Of a stretch of DNA of 64,000 nucleotides, positions 12,101-23,334 are shown piece by piece. Origin of the DNA: Bactrocera neohumeralis (lineage: Eukaryota > Arthropoda > Insecta > Diptera > Tephritidae); assembly GCF_024586455.1 (NCBI RefSeq), contig NC_065920.1, forward strand, positions 77,244,215 to 77,308,214, read 5' to 3'. The stretch's first letter is position 1. The number at the start of each line of letters is the position of its first letter. The position numbers were made by a program, and so were the translations under genes. Below the pieces are notes generated by a model. The model ran no database searches. It was not told the DNA's origin and was given only the letters and a program-made list of their open reading frames with translations.

Positions 12101-13281
12101 GCGATTTTTAAAGCGAAGTTTAATAAATCCGAATAATCGGTTGTATGGGCGATATGTTATATAGTTGTCCAATCTGGCCAGTTATGACAAATGATCAATA
12201 GAATGTTTGAAAGACCCTCCGATTTAAATTTCATTCGGATATCTCAAAAACTGTCAACGAAATTTTTATAATCCCTACAAAATTTCACCTTAAAAATCGC
12301 TGGCTCGAAACCGGTTTTAGACCCGAATTCTCTTAGATAAATTTGTTCAAAACGATCCGACAAACATTTGCCACTAACGCGATATTTTTTTTTTGCACCC
12401 AGTAAATCGACCATTGTTCATACTGTATGTCACTTTTATTAATGCGAATAAATCATTTCGAAATCCGTTAACTGTAAAGCCACTTATGTAAATGTCACAA
12501 AGGTTATCCTAGTACCATTGTGTTCAGAAAAATGTTGAAAAACTTTTAATATAATCAATGAACAATTATGCTTATTAATCTTTTTTTTTTTGTTAATAAT
12601 GTTAAAAACTGATTTAAAACGAACGTATCTAACATATCCGTGATCCACAGCCTACGTTATATGTATAGTACTCGTATGTTATTTAAAAATTTTAAAAAAA
12701 CTTCGATCACTTACTCCAAGTGTCACCAACCACGCATGCAACGGGGTCTTCTCCAAACCTCTGGTGATGCACAGCCAGCTCATGTAGATGGTCACAAAAC
12801 CGATGCACATTTGATTCAAAATAAATAGAAATGTTTCGAAACGTAGAAATCCAGCCGTCTTCCAAAAGGATTTCGGAGCGGTGGACTTCTCATCGATATA
12901 CGAATCCATTTTACTGTAGGCGTAACGCGGATAACGGGATTGGCGTGTTTGAAAACGCGACGGCGAGGACACACTACTCGCGGCGGCAAAAAGACTTGAA
13001 GTGTAAGTTGTTAGCGGGTTCGTCCGACTTTGATAGGCACGATCAGATCCACTAGCTGCCGCACTGTCACTGGAATGATAATGCTCCGTCGACTGGTCAC
13101 TATTAATGTGATCGCTGTTCTTTTCGCACGATACCAGTGCAGCTGCGTCGGTCGCAATGTGTATTTCGGCTGTTGATTCTTGACCGTTAGTTGTTGGAGC
13201 GCGATTTTTTAACGTTGTGCTGCCATAGTCACTGTGCTTTGAACTGATCGTTGCGTCGAGGCGTTCCGTTGAAGTCAACAT
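9168..13281 (-). CDS. Cytochrome b561-type transmembrane reductase, copy B
   Basis: Exons, in transcript order, are 13281-12715, 9914-9722 and 9481-9168, giving 357 residues. Donors are GTAAGT and GTAAGT and acceptors GCCTAG and GCAAAG; phases are 0 and 1. The start is the ATG in AAAATGTTGACT. The C-terminal 220 residues carry six helices and heme-ligand candidates H182 (LHAWL), H220 (IHWVLQL), H250 (THGKLG) and H290 (FHNLIG), with the same spacing as the other three copies. It differs by a Ser/Thr-rich, hydrophilic N-terminal extension of about 140 residues, probably cytoplasmic. Intron 1 is 2.8 kb and filled with mariner relics and tandem repeats. Function as a di-heme ascorbate-dependent reductase is inferred from the family. 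Confidence 0.85.
10189..10310. repeat. Two-copy 60-bp direct tandem repeat
   Basis: TTTAAAAATAAATGTTTTCT and its neighbour sequence (10198 on) recur 60 bp later as TTTAAAAATAAGTATTTTCT with the same GAAATTAG following. It lies in intron 1 of copy B. Confidence 0.75.
10370..10740. repeat. Diverged tandem repeat, about 115-bp unit
   Basis: Four anchors recur at roughly regular distance: GGGGCTACCACCTGCTTATA (10373), GTGAGACTACATCTGTTTGC (10487), GGGTGTTACCATCTGTTTAC (10602) and GAAGGGTTGCCACCTAATTT (10713). Between them are related AT-rich stretches with ACAATA-GGTT-type blocks. The copies are strongly diverged, so this is an old array inside intron 1 of copy B. Confidence 0.6.
10890..11640 (+). 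mobile_element. Decayed mariner transposase, plus strand
   Basis: Plus-strand frames give an N-terminal NLYGADTVI and FGNFEVKEA, then MEIVETDPQ, VSGDEKCTF (first catalytic Asp region), GEPAQMVSKPGMI, QSLNTDLYRQQ and a C-terminal SGPNAN.LLLFF where SPDLAPSDYYLF is expected. Many stops and frameshifts are present. It lies in sense-opposed orientation in intron 1 of copy B. Confidence 0.7.
11661..11990 (+). mobile_element. Mariner family 2 end fragment
   Basis: It starts TAGGGTTTGTTTGGGAAAGT and shares, in opposite orientation, the block at 8535-8650 (GCTCGTTCATTAGCTAGGAA and CGAAGTACAGTCGCG). It then runs into a 3' end identical in layout to 3930-3980 (TGTAACGATTGGTTCAATAA). The transposase body is deleted apart from a start (AAAATGCAGCGTTCG). 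Confidence 0.75.
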
Positions 13282-14086
13282 TTTTGATGTATAATTGATT
13301 TGCTCGTTTTTAAATTTGTATACGTGCTTTCGTGTAGTAAGTGTGTTTAACGATCGTTTATTTTGATAATTTATTTACTTGTATTTTTATTACTTATTAT
13401 TTTTGTTTTATTATGGTGTGTAGTGTTCTCTCCTTTATTGTGCTTATCAAATAAAAATTTCGAAATAGTTGACGCTTAAAGCTATTCGAATCCGGACGCT
13501 TTCACGAAGTGACGAAGTGTCATATTGATAAGATGTGAATACTTAAATACGCTTAATTTCTAAGCATTGATCTAAGCGGCGGAAAAAAATACACACACAA
13601 TCACGCTGCGAAGGTTGAACGTTTAAATAGCTGTAACTAAAATAGGCCTGATCCACTAACAACTTATAACGCCCCTCATATCATTTTAAATAATGGCTTA
13701 CTAGTGGGTTCTTTGTCTCTAAAATTATTACTAAAACGAAATAAGAACGTCTATGTGGCATTCCTGTTGGCGTTATCGACATTTATCGAAAATAATTTGG
13801 AATTCCCCATTTTAAACATCATAGAAACAGTCTTTGGCGTTGTAATAATTGAAAGCGATATAGAAAGGAGCGCGATCATTTGAGGTAAATATGAAAATTT
13901 CTAACATGAAGCAGTTGGAAACTTAAGTGTTAGATTTGAAAAAAACTCTGTGTAGGTTTAAAGAAAGGGAATAAAACCATTGAATTTCGACTTTTTTAAG
14001 GGGTATTCATTTGCACCCCCCTGTCACGACGGAGACGGTTGGCATAAAGTAAATAAAATTTGTAAATTTGTATTTCTATATCTATA
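13282..14086. other. Upstream region of copy B
   Basis: Likely holds the copy B promoter and 5' UTR on the minus strand. I found no TCAGTY initiator with a correctly spaced DPE. No gene is recognised. Confidence 0.3.
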
Positions 14087-14725
14087 ATGGTGTTTAACAT
14101 TTATGTATGTATGCACACATATTTAAGGCACGGAAGGACTTTAAATTCAATAAATAAAACTCTTCGCTATTTTAAAAATTGCCAAAGAGGTAACCCTAAA
14201 AACATTTCTCGCGTTATTAAACGCTTTAAGGGAGATGTGCGTATTAACAAGAAGAAAGTAAAAAGAAGGGGCCACATGATCGTGAGAAGGCGAAGAAAGA
14301 TCCAATCATTTCGGACAGGAAATTGGCGAGGAAGACTGGATCCTCAGAATCTTTCGTACACAGAACGAAGAAAGAAGCTAGGCTGAAGACGTTCAAGGTA
14401 CAGAAATTTTCGGATAGAAACGCCGTCAAGAACGAAACCGCAAAACAACGAGCTAAGAAGCTGACGACAGATTTTGTTAAGAAGTTCGAATTCTGCATAA
14501 TGGATGACGACACCTACGTTTTAACGGACTTTTCTCAGATACCTGGACAGGAATTTTATATAGCCAATCCTCAAGGAAATGTTGCTAAAAAAGTCAAAGC
14601 CAAAAAGGTGACATATTTTCCACAGAAATTTTTTGTGTCGTAGGCAATTTTCAGTTGTGGCAAAAGAAGCAGCTCATTCCTTACATCGGGGACAATGAAC
14701 AGCGAAATATGTGTGAAGGAATATT
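14087..14725 (+). mobile_element. Tc1/mariner transposase relic, DD41D-like
   Basis: Two overlapping frames, 14087-14386 and 14323-14643, carry pieces of one transposase. An N-terminal helix-turn-helix (NISRVIKRFKGD) is followed by a basic KKK-rich stretch, SFVHRTKKEARLKTFKVQKF and FCIMDDDTYVLTDFSQIPGQ, the first catalytic Asp region. MDDxTYV-xxDF-QxPGQ is characteristic of the DD41D (rosa-like) group first described from fruit flies. A +1-type frameshift near 14330 joins the frames, and the end is truncated after FPQKFFV. Confidence 0.65.
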
Positions 14726-15660
14726 TTCAAAAGGTATTGCTCTCATTTCTAAGCCAACATGAAGTTTCCACGTTTTGGTATTGGTATTGCCTTATTATAC
14801 TTAAATTAACAAAATGGTTCAAATATTTTCTGCAAAACAACAAATAACAACTTCCGATACAAAGGCGCAATTGAGCGTTACCATACTTTCTTAATTTTAA
14901 TTTAAAATTTCGATACCTTTTCTTCAAGAATACGAATTTAATAACAAAACGACGATAACAACGACTACAACTTGGAAACGACAACGGTAATAGGGCAGAT
15001 TATTATCATAAATCATCCACAAATAACATAGTCGCCCTTAAAGTGATATCATTTCCAGCGTTACTGGCCTTATCAAGAATTTGAATACAAAGTGCGCACG
15101 TTCATTCATATCTATTAGAAGAGGTGGCAATGTAAAACTCTCAGTCGTCAAATTGGCGTATTAACTGCTAACAAAACTGGAATATTTTGGTAAAATCGTT
15201 AAGTGAAAATTATTCATATTCGGAGAACTAAATTAAGTAATTTGTTGAACCTATCGATAAGCTAATTGCAAATTTTGCGACTGATTTTGATGTTTGCAGC
15301 GATATTTTTTTATTTTAAAAACAAGTACGTTTTTATTTAAAGAAATTTCGTGCATATTGTGATATGATATTGTCCTTTATCATAAACTATAGTTCTAGTT
15401 CTACGTCACATCTGTCAAATGCGAACCAAAAAGTTGGCGGAACGTAGTCGTTACATTTTAATTCTTGATTTTATCGGAATAGTAAAATTGTATCTTTTTC
15501 TTTCAAAAATGATGCTCAATATAGAGAAATTAACTCATCTGAACTATTTTTACATTGCCTTAAAATATGATTAAAATTTCTAACGATATAATTTGCAAAT
15601 TTTTCCGAGTAAGTAGGATAAAACTGAAGCGAGGTTTAAATAAGAACCAAGTCTGTACCG
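14726..15660. other. Intergenic, nothing recognised
   Basis: AT-rich DNA without supported ORFs, splice architecture or recognised repeats. Confidence 0.3.
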
Positions 15661-15675
15661 GAGGATAACCTTCAC

Positions 15676-15800
15676 TTTTTATTATCTTATTAAATTCTGC
15701 AACTAGAATATTGTCCTAAATTTTCATATTGATCCCAGTAATGGTTTCGGAGATTCAACTTTCAGAACTTGTACACTCGAGGCTAGCTAGGCTAAGTGCG
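15676..15800. repeat. Dispersed repeat, partner of 52590-52712
   Basis: The stretch TTATTAAATTCT...ATATTGTCCTAAATTTTCA...AGAACTTGTACACTCGAG recurs as its reverse complement at 52590-52712 (CTCGAGTGCACAAGTTCT...TGAAAATTTAGGACAATAT). The two copies lie 37 kb apart in inverted orientation. The wider element is not identified. Confidence 0.7.
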
Positions 15801-16131
15801 CCGTCTTTAAACGCATTTTTCTCGAAACTGTGTTTTTGAAGTCGGTTGCAAGGGTATCTCGAGAACTACTCAACCCATATTACTGAAATTTTACACAGGT
15901 CTTTGAGATACAATTCTTAAAGACTTGGACGAAGGTTTTTTTTTCGATTACAACTATTTGAAGAAATATTTTAAATCACAAAAATTATGGTTTGTGTGAC
16001 ATAAATAAGTTAGTTTACCATAAATTTTGTGAAAGGAAACATTTTTTGTAAATGATAAAAAAAAGTGTTTACATAAGCCCATAATTTGACTATTTAACTT
16101 TATTCCATAGAACGCGTAGTCGAGATATACA

Positions 16132-16495
16132 TAACGTTTTTGACCCTTAAAATTAAACCACAAAAGAGGAGAGTCCGTTTTCCGACTTCAGATCACCCGA
16201 ATTCCCTTCATTTCCGTAATTTTATCTTTTCTTTAGAAAGGTTTCATGCCACTATGATTACTTTGGTTTCAAAATGATCGATGCTGGTCCATAGAGTATA
16301 TTTTCAAAAACATATTATATAAAATGTTTAACCTTTAAAATTCAACCACACAGAGGAGAGTTCTTTTTCCAAATTTTCCTGAAAATTACTACTCCTTTTG
16401 TTTTTTTAATTTTATCTGCTCCTAAGAAGGTTTCTTGCTGCTATGTCTTTTTTGGTTTCAGAAATTATCGATACTGGTCCATAGTTTAAATTATA
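16132..16495. repeat. Two-copy tandem repeat, about 185-bp unit
   Basis: The blocks TGACCCTTAAAATTAAACCA, AGAGGAGAGT, AATTTTATCT, GAAGGTTTC(A/T)TGC and GATCGATGCTGGTCCATAG appear at 16140-16295 and again, diverged, at 16330-16485 (TTAACCTTTAAAATTCAACC, AGAGGAGAGT, AATTTTATCT, TATCGATACTGGTCCATAG). No coding potential. Confidence 0.75.
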
Positions 16496-16499
16496 AAAA

Positions 16500-17333
16500 A
16501 AAAAATAAATAAAAAATATGTATATTTTTTTTATAAATTTGTTACATAGTGTTTACACATGCACACATTACATTATACGCAGATATTCTATTCCAAGGAA
16601 ATTGTAAGCTTTTTGCGTTCGGCTAAGCAGCATACAAAAGATGTGACGTGTTTAATTGTTATTGCTTTACAAATGATTACAACGAAACGAATGCAATTTT
16701 GCAAAAGGTAAATAGAAATGTGGACACATCTCAGAGTCGCATAAGTACATATAGACTATATGTACATACATATGTACAATCGCACCCATGAGAAATGAAA
16801 AATTGTTATTGTAGATGAGTTCTAAGAATTGGGCAGCTTTCGAGGCGTCATATGCTAATCTTGAGCTACATACAAATACAATGGAGGTACATACATATAC
16901 TCATAGTAAATAAATTTGCATATTTGTTTATCCGAATACACAGTTCGTTATCTAAAAGATCGCTTTAAGCTTGATGCTTCATTTAATACAAAATTATACA
17001 TTCAATTTCATTATATAGTTGCTTAGTTTTTTAAATCTCACATTATTTAGCGCGATCTCACTTTTTTCCAACAACCGGCGCGTGTATACCGTTTTCCGAC
17101 ATTTCGAATATTTGAAAATTTTCTTTAATTTTACTTTAAAAGTGTTTGTGAAATTGAAGGAAATATCTTCAAAGTGAAGTGAAAGGTAAAATATTGCGAG
17201 AAACTTTACTAGATCGATCGGCTTTAAGTTCACAATACGGGATTTCCTAAAATATTTGATTTTTTTAACCTGGAAGTATTTTTTTTTCATTTTGGGATCG
17301 CGATTTATTCCAATTTAATTATTTATTCTATTG
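16500..17333. other. Intergenic, nothing recognised
   Basis: Contains ACATACATATGT-type simple tracts near 16750 and 16890. No gene is recognised. Confidence 0.3.
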
Positions 17334-17822
17334 GTAGTCGAAAAAGTCTTTTCGCATTTTGTCAATAGATGTCGTTGCAGTCGTATATCCAGTGCTACCA
17401 ATCACATTGTGCATATCGTATAGTGTTGAAAAGGTGAGATTTTAAGCTTCATTTAACCAAAAAAATTAAATTCGGGGAAGTTGAAAAAAAGTTACAGCTG
17501 TTCAAAAATGAGTGAAAATAATGAAGAAATTCGTATATTTTGAAATTTTTGTATAAAAAGGGGAAGAATTCCACGCAAGCCACCAATGAAATTTGTGAAG
17601 TTTACGGAGACGATGCTGAAGCAGTTCGTGTAGCACAACAATGTTAACGCTTCCGTTCTGGAAATTTCAAAATTTCGATTTACACTGATGGAATAATGTC
17701 TCTAGCGGAAAAATGGCAAAAAGTTTTCGACCAAAATGGTACATATTTGTTTTCTATTTATTACTATAAATATAAAAAAAAGTTGAAGTTTGATTAGAAA
17801 TACGAACAGACTTTTTCGACTT
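17334..17822 (+). mobile_element. Mariner family 1, deletion derivative
   Basis: Both ends carry TAGTCGAAAAAGTCTTTTC-type inverted repeats. The plus strand has the 5' UTR and the transposase N-terminus (EIRIF-KFL, TNEICEVYGDDAEAVRVAQQ) up to the SGN of the helix-turn-helix region. It then jumps to the C-terminal YTDGIMSLAEKWQKVFDQNG and 3' end. The catalytic domain is gone. The junction (AAATTTCGATTTACACTGA) is shared with the copy at 43457-43721. Confidence 0.85.
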
Positions 17823-20150
17823 TTTTGAAAATCCCACTGCATACTAACTTCTGAATATGTAGTGGATGTTGGTGATTATTGTCGCTAAATAACAGTAATT
17901 AGATTACTGTTTTTTATCATATATGTACATATGTATGTATGCCTCATATCACAATTATAATTTTATAACGAATTTACACTGGATACACACGCACACACGG
18001 ATACATTTATACGTATATTACTGAATTGTAGCACAATTCCATGGAATACTTATGTACAATATATCATAACTATTATTGTGCATATCTCATACAAGTGATA
18101 TTTTCCACAGAATTTTTGATAAGCGCGACGAAAGGTTGAGGATTTCCCACAATTACACGCAATAAAGAGCTCGCTTGCCGCGGCTTTTTAACACAACTAA
18201 TGCCAATAAAATTATTATTCTTGTTGAATTATTGTTCGAAAGCAGAGCAATTTGCATTTGCAAGCCACAATAAAAATAAAAAAGTTGAATAATATTTAAA
18301 TTATGTAAATATTGCTCATCCACCCACCGCGACTGTTGCAAGTGCACTGATAAGCTTCGCGAGTCACCAGAGCTCAGCCGCCGATCTCTCTCGGCAAAAG
18401 CCAAACGATTCACTTTGTTCTTAACCTTATTAATTAAAACCCAAACAAGTTTTTGCAAAATAGTAATAAGAATAAAGCACAGACTGACATGCGTACAAAT
18501 AAACGTAGAATGTAAACAAACAAGTAATCAGGTTTTTTTTTAAAATTACACAGAATTTAGCTGAGTGGGGATTTACCCACATGTGGCGGTGGGTCTTTGC
18601 ATTAGGTGTGTTGCGACTGTCATAAAAACGTTACGAAAAGTAGGAGACAATAATGTAAAATAAAACACATTCAAATAATTCACACCACTATCGCAGATCC
18701 GACACAGAACACTTTGAATCCATCAAGCACCAAACCTTGAATAAATGTCTACAAAAAGCACATCGGTCATGAGTAGCTTCATCGAAACCAGAAAATGGAT
18801 GATCCTACTATTTGTGTCTAAATGTGACATGTGTAATCTCAGTGAGGAGTACTGGTCTCTCTCGTGTTTAAGGACCATTATACTAAAGGGTAAACCTCTA
18901 TTTTAACCCAAACAGTTATACAATTCTCTCTATATGAGAACCTCCAAATACTAAACGACAAGTTAGTTACTCATGTAGTAAATATCACATTTTGGACATA
19001 CCTTTAGGTAACTGGAACATTTTTATTTGTTAGTTCGCACTTTTATTTTCAGCTATAAATATTTGATGGCGATATTGGAGCGTTTCAACCGCAAAGATTA
19101 TTGCAATTACTTAACCTTTAAAGTTCAACTGCATTTTCCCATTTTCCATTTAAGAAAAAAAATTAACTTCGGCTGCGCCGGGGCCAAAATACCCTCTACA
19201 GCTGCGTTTCTTGCGGCATCTATGTACATAAAAAGTATTACCATAGTCAGAAGTTGAAGCACGTTTTTTAATCAAACCAAAGAAGATCCATACATACTTA
19301 TGTAGTATTTAATTAAATCTATAAACCGGCCAATGACTAACGTTCAAAGGAAAGCATTTTGCTAGCTCTTTCTATCCCTGTTGTTTGACATAAACCATAT
19401 TCAAGACGAATTGAGATTACATAGTAAAAAAAACATATTTTATGAGGAAATCGGTCGGTTTGAATGGCAGCTACATGCTGTAGGGATACGATCTGAACAA
19501 TTTGTTCGGAGATTTAGCGTTGCCTTCGACATTGACTCAAGTTACGTGAAGATATTTCGTCATATGCGAATGTTTTCCATACAAAGACTAGATTTCGTCG
19601 CTTCCGACCTATGAACAGCTTCTTGGGGAGAAAAGGACATGTTTCAGGTCAATGTCTCAAAAATATCTCGCGTATATACAGTGAGACGGAGATGGATATA
19701 TAAAACCAGCTCGTCATGCTGATCACTTACATAAATATTTTATTGGGTCTAGGTTTCTTTCTGGGTATTGCAAACTTTTTTCAAACTCAAATGCGCCGTT
19801 CAGGGTATAATAAATTTATTATAATACTAGGGCTACAACTAAAGGCATTTTCAGATCCAATATCTGTGGTTTCTATTTGACATGTGAACTTAATATTGCT
19901 TTCTGGTTTTAGCCGCCGAATATTTTTAATATACTACATATGTATATTTAACGTATGTATGTATGTTAGGAGTGCAATTGCTTGCCCAAGCAGAAAATAA
20001 TCGAAATAGACATAGAAATATACATCCAAACTGTTTATTTGTATGTATGCGCAAGTATTACTAGGAATCGTTCGATTTAATAAAATTCCGGGAAAAAAAG
20101 TGGGTCAAAATAGTTTTATAACGCTCGCTATTGATGGCAACGGCATTCCC
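17823..20150. other. Intergenic, nothing recognised
   Basis: About 2.3 kb of AT-rich DNA with simple ATACATATGTATGT tracts. Short ORFs here (for example near 18153-18458) lack any recognisable domain. No splice-supported gene is recognised. Confidence 0.3.
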
Positions 20151-20154
20151 TGCC

Positions 20155-20560
20155 TCATTTCGAAAGAAATAAGGCTCGAAGATGCCGCCATATCATAATC
20201 GGCATGAAACTGTGAAGTGTTTGGGGATGCAGTTGTGTCTGCTGAACTGTACGAAGATCTGACTCACCCCAATATCGACAATTTTGTTTGTTTACGAACG
20301 GTATTGTTTTGGCCAGAAATGGGTCTCCTCTGAGAAGACGATATTTTGATGAAAATCGTTTAGCGCCCAATCGGCGCTTCAAATGATCTGTCGGCTTTAG
20401 CCAACACAATCTTATACTGACGGAGAGCCAAGTACAACCGAAAAAACCGTTGTACCAAAATGAAACGTGACATTATGAAAGGGCAAACTTCACTGGCATA
20501 ATTTGATACAAACCCTTAAAGCAAAATTGCCGCCACGAACTGTCCTATTAGTAGACGCTG
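20155..20560 (-). mobile_element. Transposase relic (mariner-like DDE fragment)
   Basis: Minus-strand translation near 20155-20409 contains FVNKQNCRYWGESDLR and LHPQTLHSFMPIMIW. This resembles the segment between the first and second catalytic acids in a common insect mariner-like family (VNKQN-RYW then LHP-KVTVWC). The N- and C-terminal parts are missing or decayed. Confidence 0.6.
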
Positions 20561-21829
20561 TATATAAACTGTTCGTTTGCATATATGTAGGTATGTATGT
20601 ATGTGCCTACTACAGTTTCATGTTAGTTAGTTTTCATTCGTTTAATATTTTTTAAGAATGTTTAGTGAATTAGGTTGAATCTTGTTGGAGAAGGTAAAAT
20701 GCGGATAAGGAACCACTTTGAGTAAGAAAATAGTCAGATTAAGTGATAATCCTATTCTCCGCTTACAAAAATCGTGCGTGTGTTTAACTAAACCACGTTT
20801 CGGAAATAACAATTAAGTACGTTTTTCAGTAATTAATCATGTGTGGTTGTAATAAATATAAGCAATTACAAACTGAAAAAGTGTTAATCTCAAAAACCGG
20901 TTTTCATGCACGTGCAGGTGTAATAATAAACAAAGTCATAATATAAATATTTACTATAAAACGGGGGGATTGTCATTGAACTTTTTAGCTCTGAACTAAT
21001 TTTTTGATAGTGTGAGTAGTTCTCCTGTACTTTTCGACTTCACATACATATTTGTATGTATGCATACGTACGAATGTATGTAGGTAAATAAAAGTGAATT
21101 ATTTGGCTTAGAATATGAGGGTATTGACTTATAATGTTAATGTAAAGATAGAAGCTTTTCCCTACGTTCTAAATCTGTGACCATTGATTCCATGTATAAT
21201 TTGTAAGCCGTAAGGCTCAGCAAATATTTCGTCTAATCACAGTCAGGAAATCATTGTCTATAATTGAGATTATTTAAAAAATGTATATTTTATCTGTAGT
21301 ATTTGTGTCTACTGTGAGCTGCTACTTTGAGGTGAGCTTTAGCTTTTTCCCGCCTGAAACTAACTTTATCAAGGCTTTTAGAAACGGAAGACGCTATCTT
21401 AAGGAAATTAATTCAAATTTTTAAGGAAGCGTTTGGCTAGTTCTTTGAAAAGTTTGGCACAAGAAGGAGGCTTTAATTGCTTAATTCCCAAGTTTTATGC
21501 AGATTCCTACATTTTCATGGTCAGCTATACCATTCTCATTATAAAGGTCAGGTTTATACATGCGTCTGTCTTAATTATTTTATGTCCAACAATAAACCGA
21601 TAAATGTCACCGACTGATTGGTATTTGGTTATCAGAATTAAAAATATGAGTACCATTAAGATTCCGTCTGTAACAAGTGAGTAATCATCAATACAAAAGT
21701 TTTGAAAATTGGCGGACGTCTTTGATGCACGTTTTTTGATAAGCTATAAGTATCGGTATTGTGGTTTTCCTGTGATAATCGCAATCGCATTTAAAGCGTG
21801 TTCCAAAATTCACGTAAGAATGGAGTTAA
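20561..21829. other. Intergenic, nothing recognised
   Basis: Simple GTATGTATGT tracts near 20590 and 21050-21085. No gene is recognised. Confidence 0.3.
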
Positions 21830-21830
21830 A

Positions 21831-22110
21831 TACAGGGTGTCCCAAAATTATCGAAAGATTTAAATTTGCCCTTTGACAACTTTAAAACAAATCGATTGCT
21901 GACAGTTTGGGCTTAGTAAAAATAAAGCGTTGCACCATAGAACAACGTGTGTTCGTTATTGAACAATATTTCAAAAATAATGAAAGCTTAGCCGCAGTTC
22001 GAAAATTTCTTACGAAATATGATCGGATAATGTTTTAACTTTGTTAACTGTAAAGAGATTAATTGAAATGGCTGCAAATTTCAATCTTGTGTTAATGGGA
22101 CACCCTGTAT
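21831..22110 (+). mobile_element. 280-bp mariner-derived element with perfect short TIRs
   Basis: It begins TACAGGGTGTCCCAAAATTA and ends TTAATGGGACACCCTGTA, giving inverted repeats of about 13 bp with TA at both edges. The interior still encodes a transposase start (EQRVFVIEQYFKNNESLAAV), then stops. This is an internally deleted, MITE-like copy of a larger mariner not otherwise seen in the window. Confidence 0.85.
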
Positions 22111-22160
22111 AAAAACAAATTTCAAGGTGCATGAGGGATGGAATTCTTTTAACATATACA

Positions 22161-23334
22161 ACGGGTGATCCAAGTAGAGATACTTTTTGCAATAGCCTTT
22201 TTCGAAAGATCACGTGTGAGTCGTGTCAAGCTGTCATACTTACTTACTTTTGTTCGGTATTGTTTGGCATTTCATCATGGAGAGACTTTCTCCTGAACAA
22301 CGTTTACAAATCATTCAACTTTTTAACGTTCTGTAAATAATGTGTTTCGCGCACTTCGCTCAACTTATGGTCAACATAATCGGCCTACTGAGCGTATTAT
22401 TCTCTACATCATCACCCATCTGGTTACCCAGCGTTCATTATTGGATAATATTCGACCGAATATACCCCGTCCAGCACGCATTGGAGAAAATATAGCAGCC
22501 GAAGCTGTAGTGTACACGAAGACCGTGGAGAGTCGGCACCGTTCGCAGCACCTCGAATGTATGGAACGACTTGGCCCATTTTACGTTGAGACCTTAAATT
22601 GATAGCGTACACAATACAACTTGTGCAAGAACTGAAGCCACCAGACCTTTCCAAGTGACGTCGCTTCGTTCCATAGGCTCTTGAAAACTTCCAAGGCGTT
22701 TTCAAGCCAAATTTTGTTCAGCGATGGGTCCCATTTCTGGCTCAATGGATATAGAAACATGCGAGTTGCCACAATTGGAATGAAGAGCAACCTGAAAAGA
22801 TTTAAGAGCTGCCATTTTATCCAAAAAAAAACAACGTCATGATATCTGACTATGTGATGGCTGAAATTAAAGCTCGTGATCTCGGTGACATTTGGCTTCA
22901 ATCAGACGGCACCGCTTTTTTCACATCGCATTAATCAATGGATTTTTGAATCGTGTGATATCACACCGTTAGACTTTTTCATGTAAGGATATGTAATTCG
23001 GGTTTCACGAAATGCTCGAATGAGTCATCGAAAATTAGACGCAAAGGATAGACCAGCTAAGACGTAGCTGTGGCTAACATTTGAAACAGATAATTTTCAA
23101 AATAAATGTCAAAGAATGTTCTTTCGAATGATAATAAACGTTCCCCATTAAATTTGAATGAGTCATCGAAAATTAGACCAGCTAAGACGTAGCCGCGGCT
23201 AACATTTGAAACAGATAATTTTCAAAAATAAATGTCAAAGTTTGTCTTTCGAATGATAATAAACATTCCCCATTAAATTTGAGTTCTCTCTGTTTTTTCT
23301 TCAAAAAGGAAGGGAACCACGAAATGGATCACCT
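22161..23334 (+). mobile_element. Decayed mariner-like transposon
   Basis: Terminal GGTGATCCA at 22164 and TGGATCACC at 23325-23333 are inverted. Plus-strand pieces include MERLSPEQRLQIIQLF near 22277-22325, FRALRSTYGQHNRPTERII near 22344, NIRPNIPRPARIGENIAAEA near 22450-22510 and LGDIWLQSDGTAFF near 22885-22920 (the second catalytic Asp region). Several frameshifts and an inner tandem duplication show it is inactive. It is the same broad family as the relics at 20155 and 48573-49398. Confidence 0.75.
23023..23285. repeat. Direct tandem duplication, about 130-bp unit
   Basis: The block AATGAGTCATCGAAAATTAG through ATAATAAACGTTCCCCATTA recurs directly (first copy about 23020-23152, second about 23157-23277). 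The copies differ by a short indel and a few substitutions, including loss of GCAAAGGATA in the second. It sits near the right end of the transposon at 22161-23334. Confidence 0.85.

Noticed and set aside
18153..18458. 101-codon minus-strand ORF as a gene
   Set aside because: No domain, no splice context and no repeat in the window; length is within chance for this composition.
22342..22602. Host gene for the 86-codon frame with NRPTERII
   Set aside because: The motifs are those of a mariner-like transposase helix-turn-helix, and inverted ends flank it.
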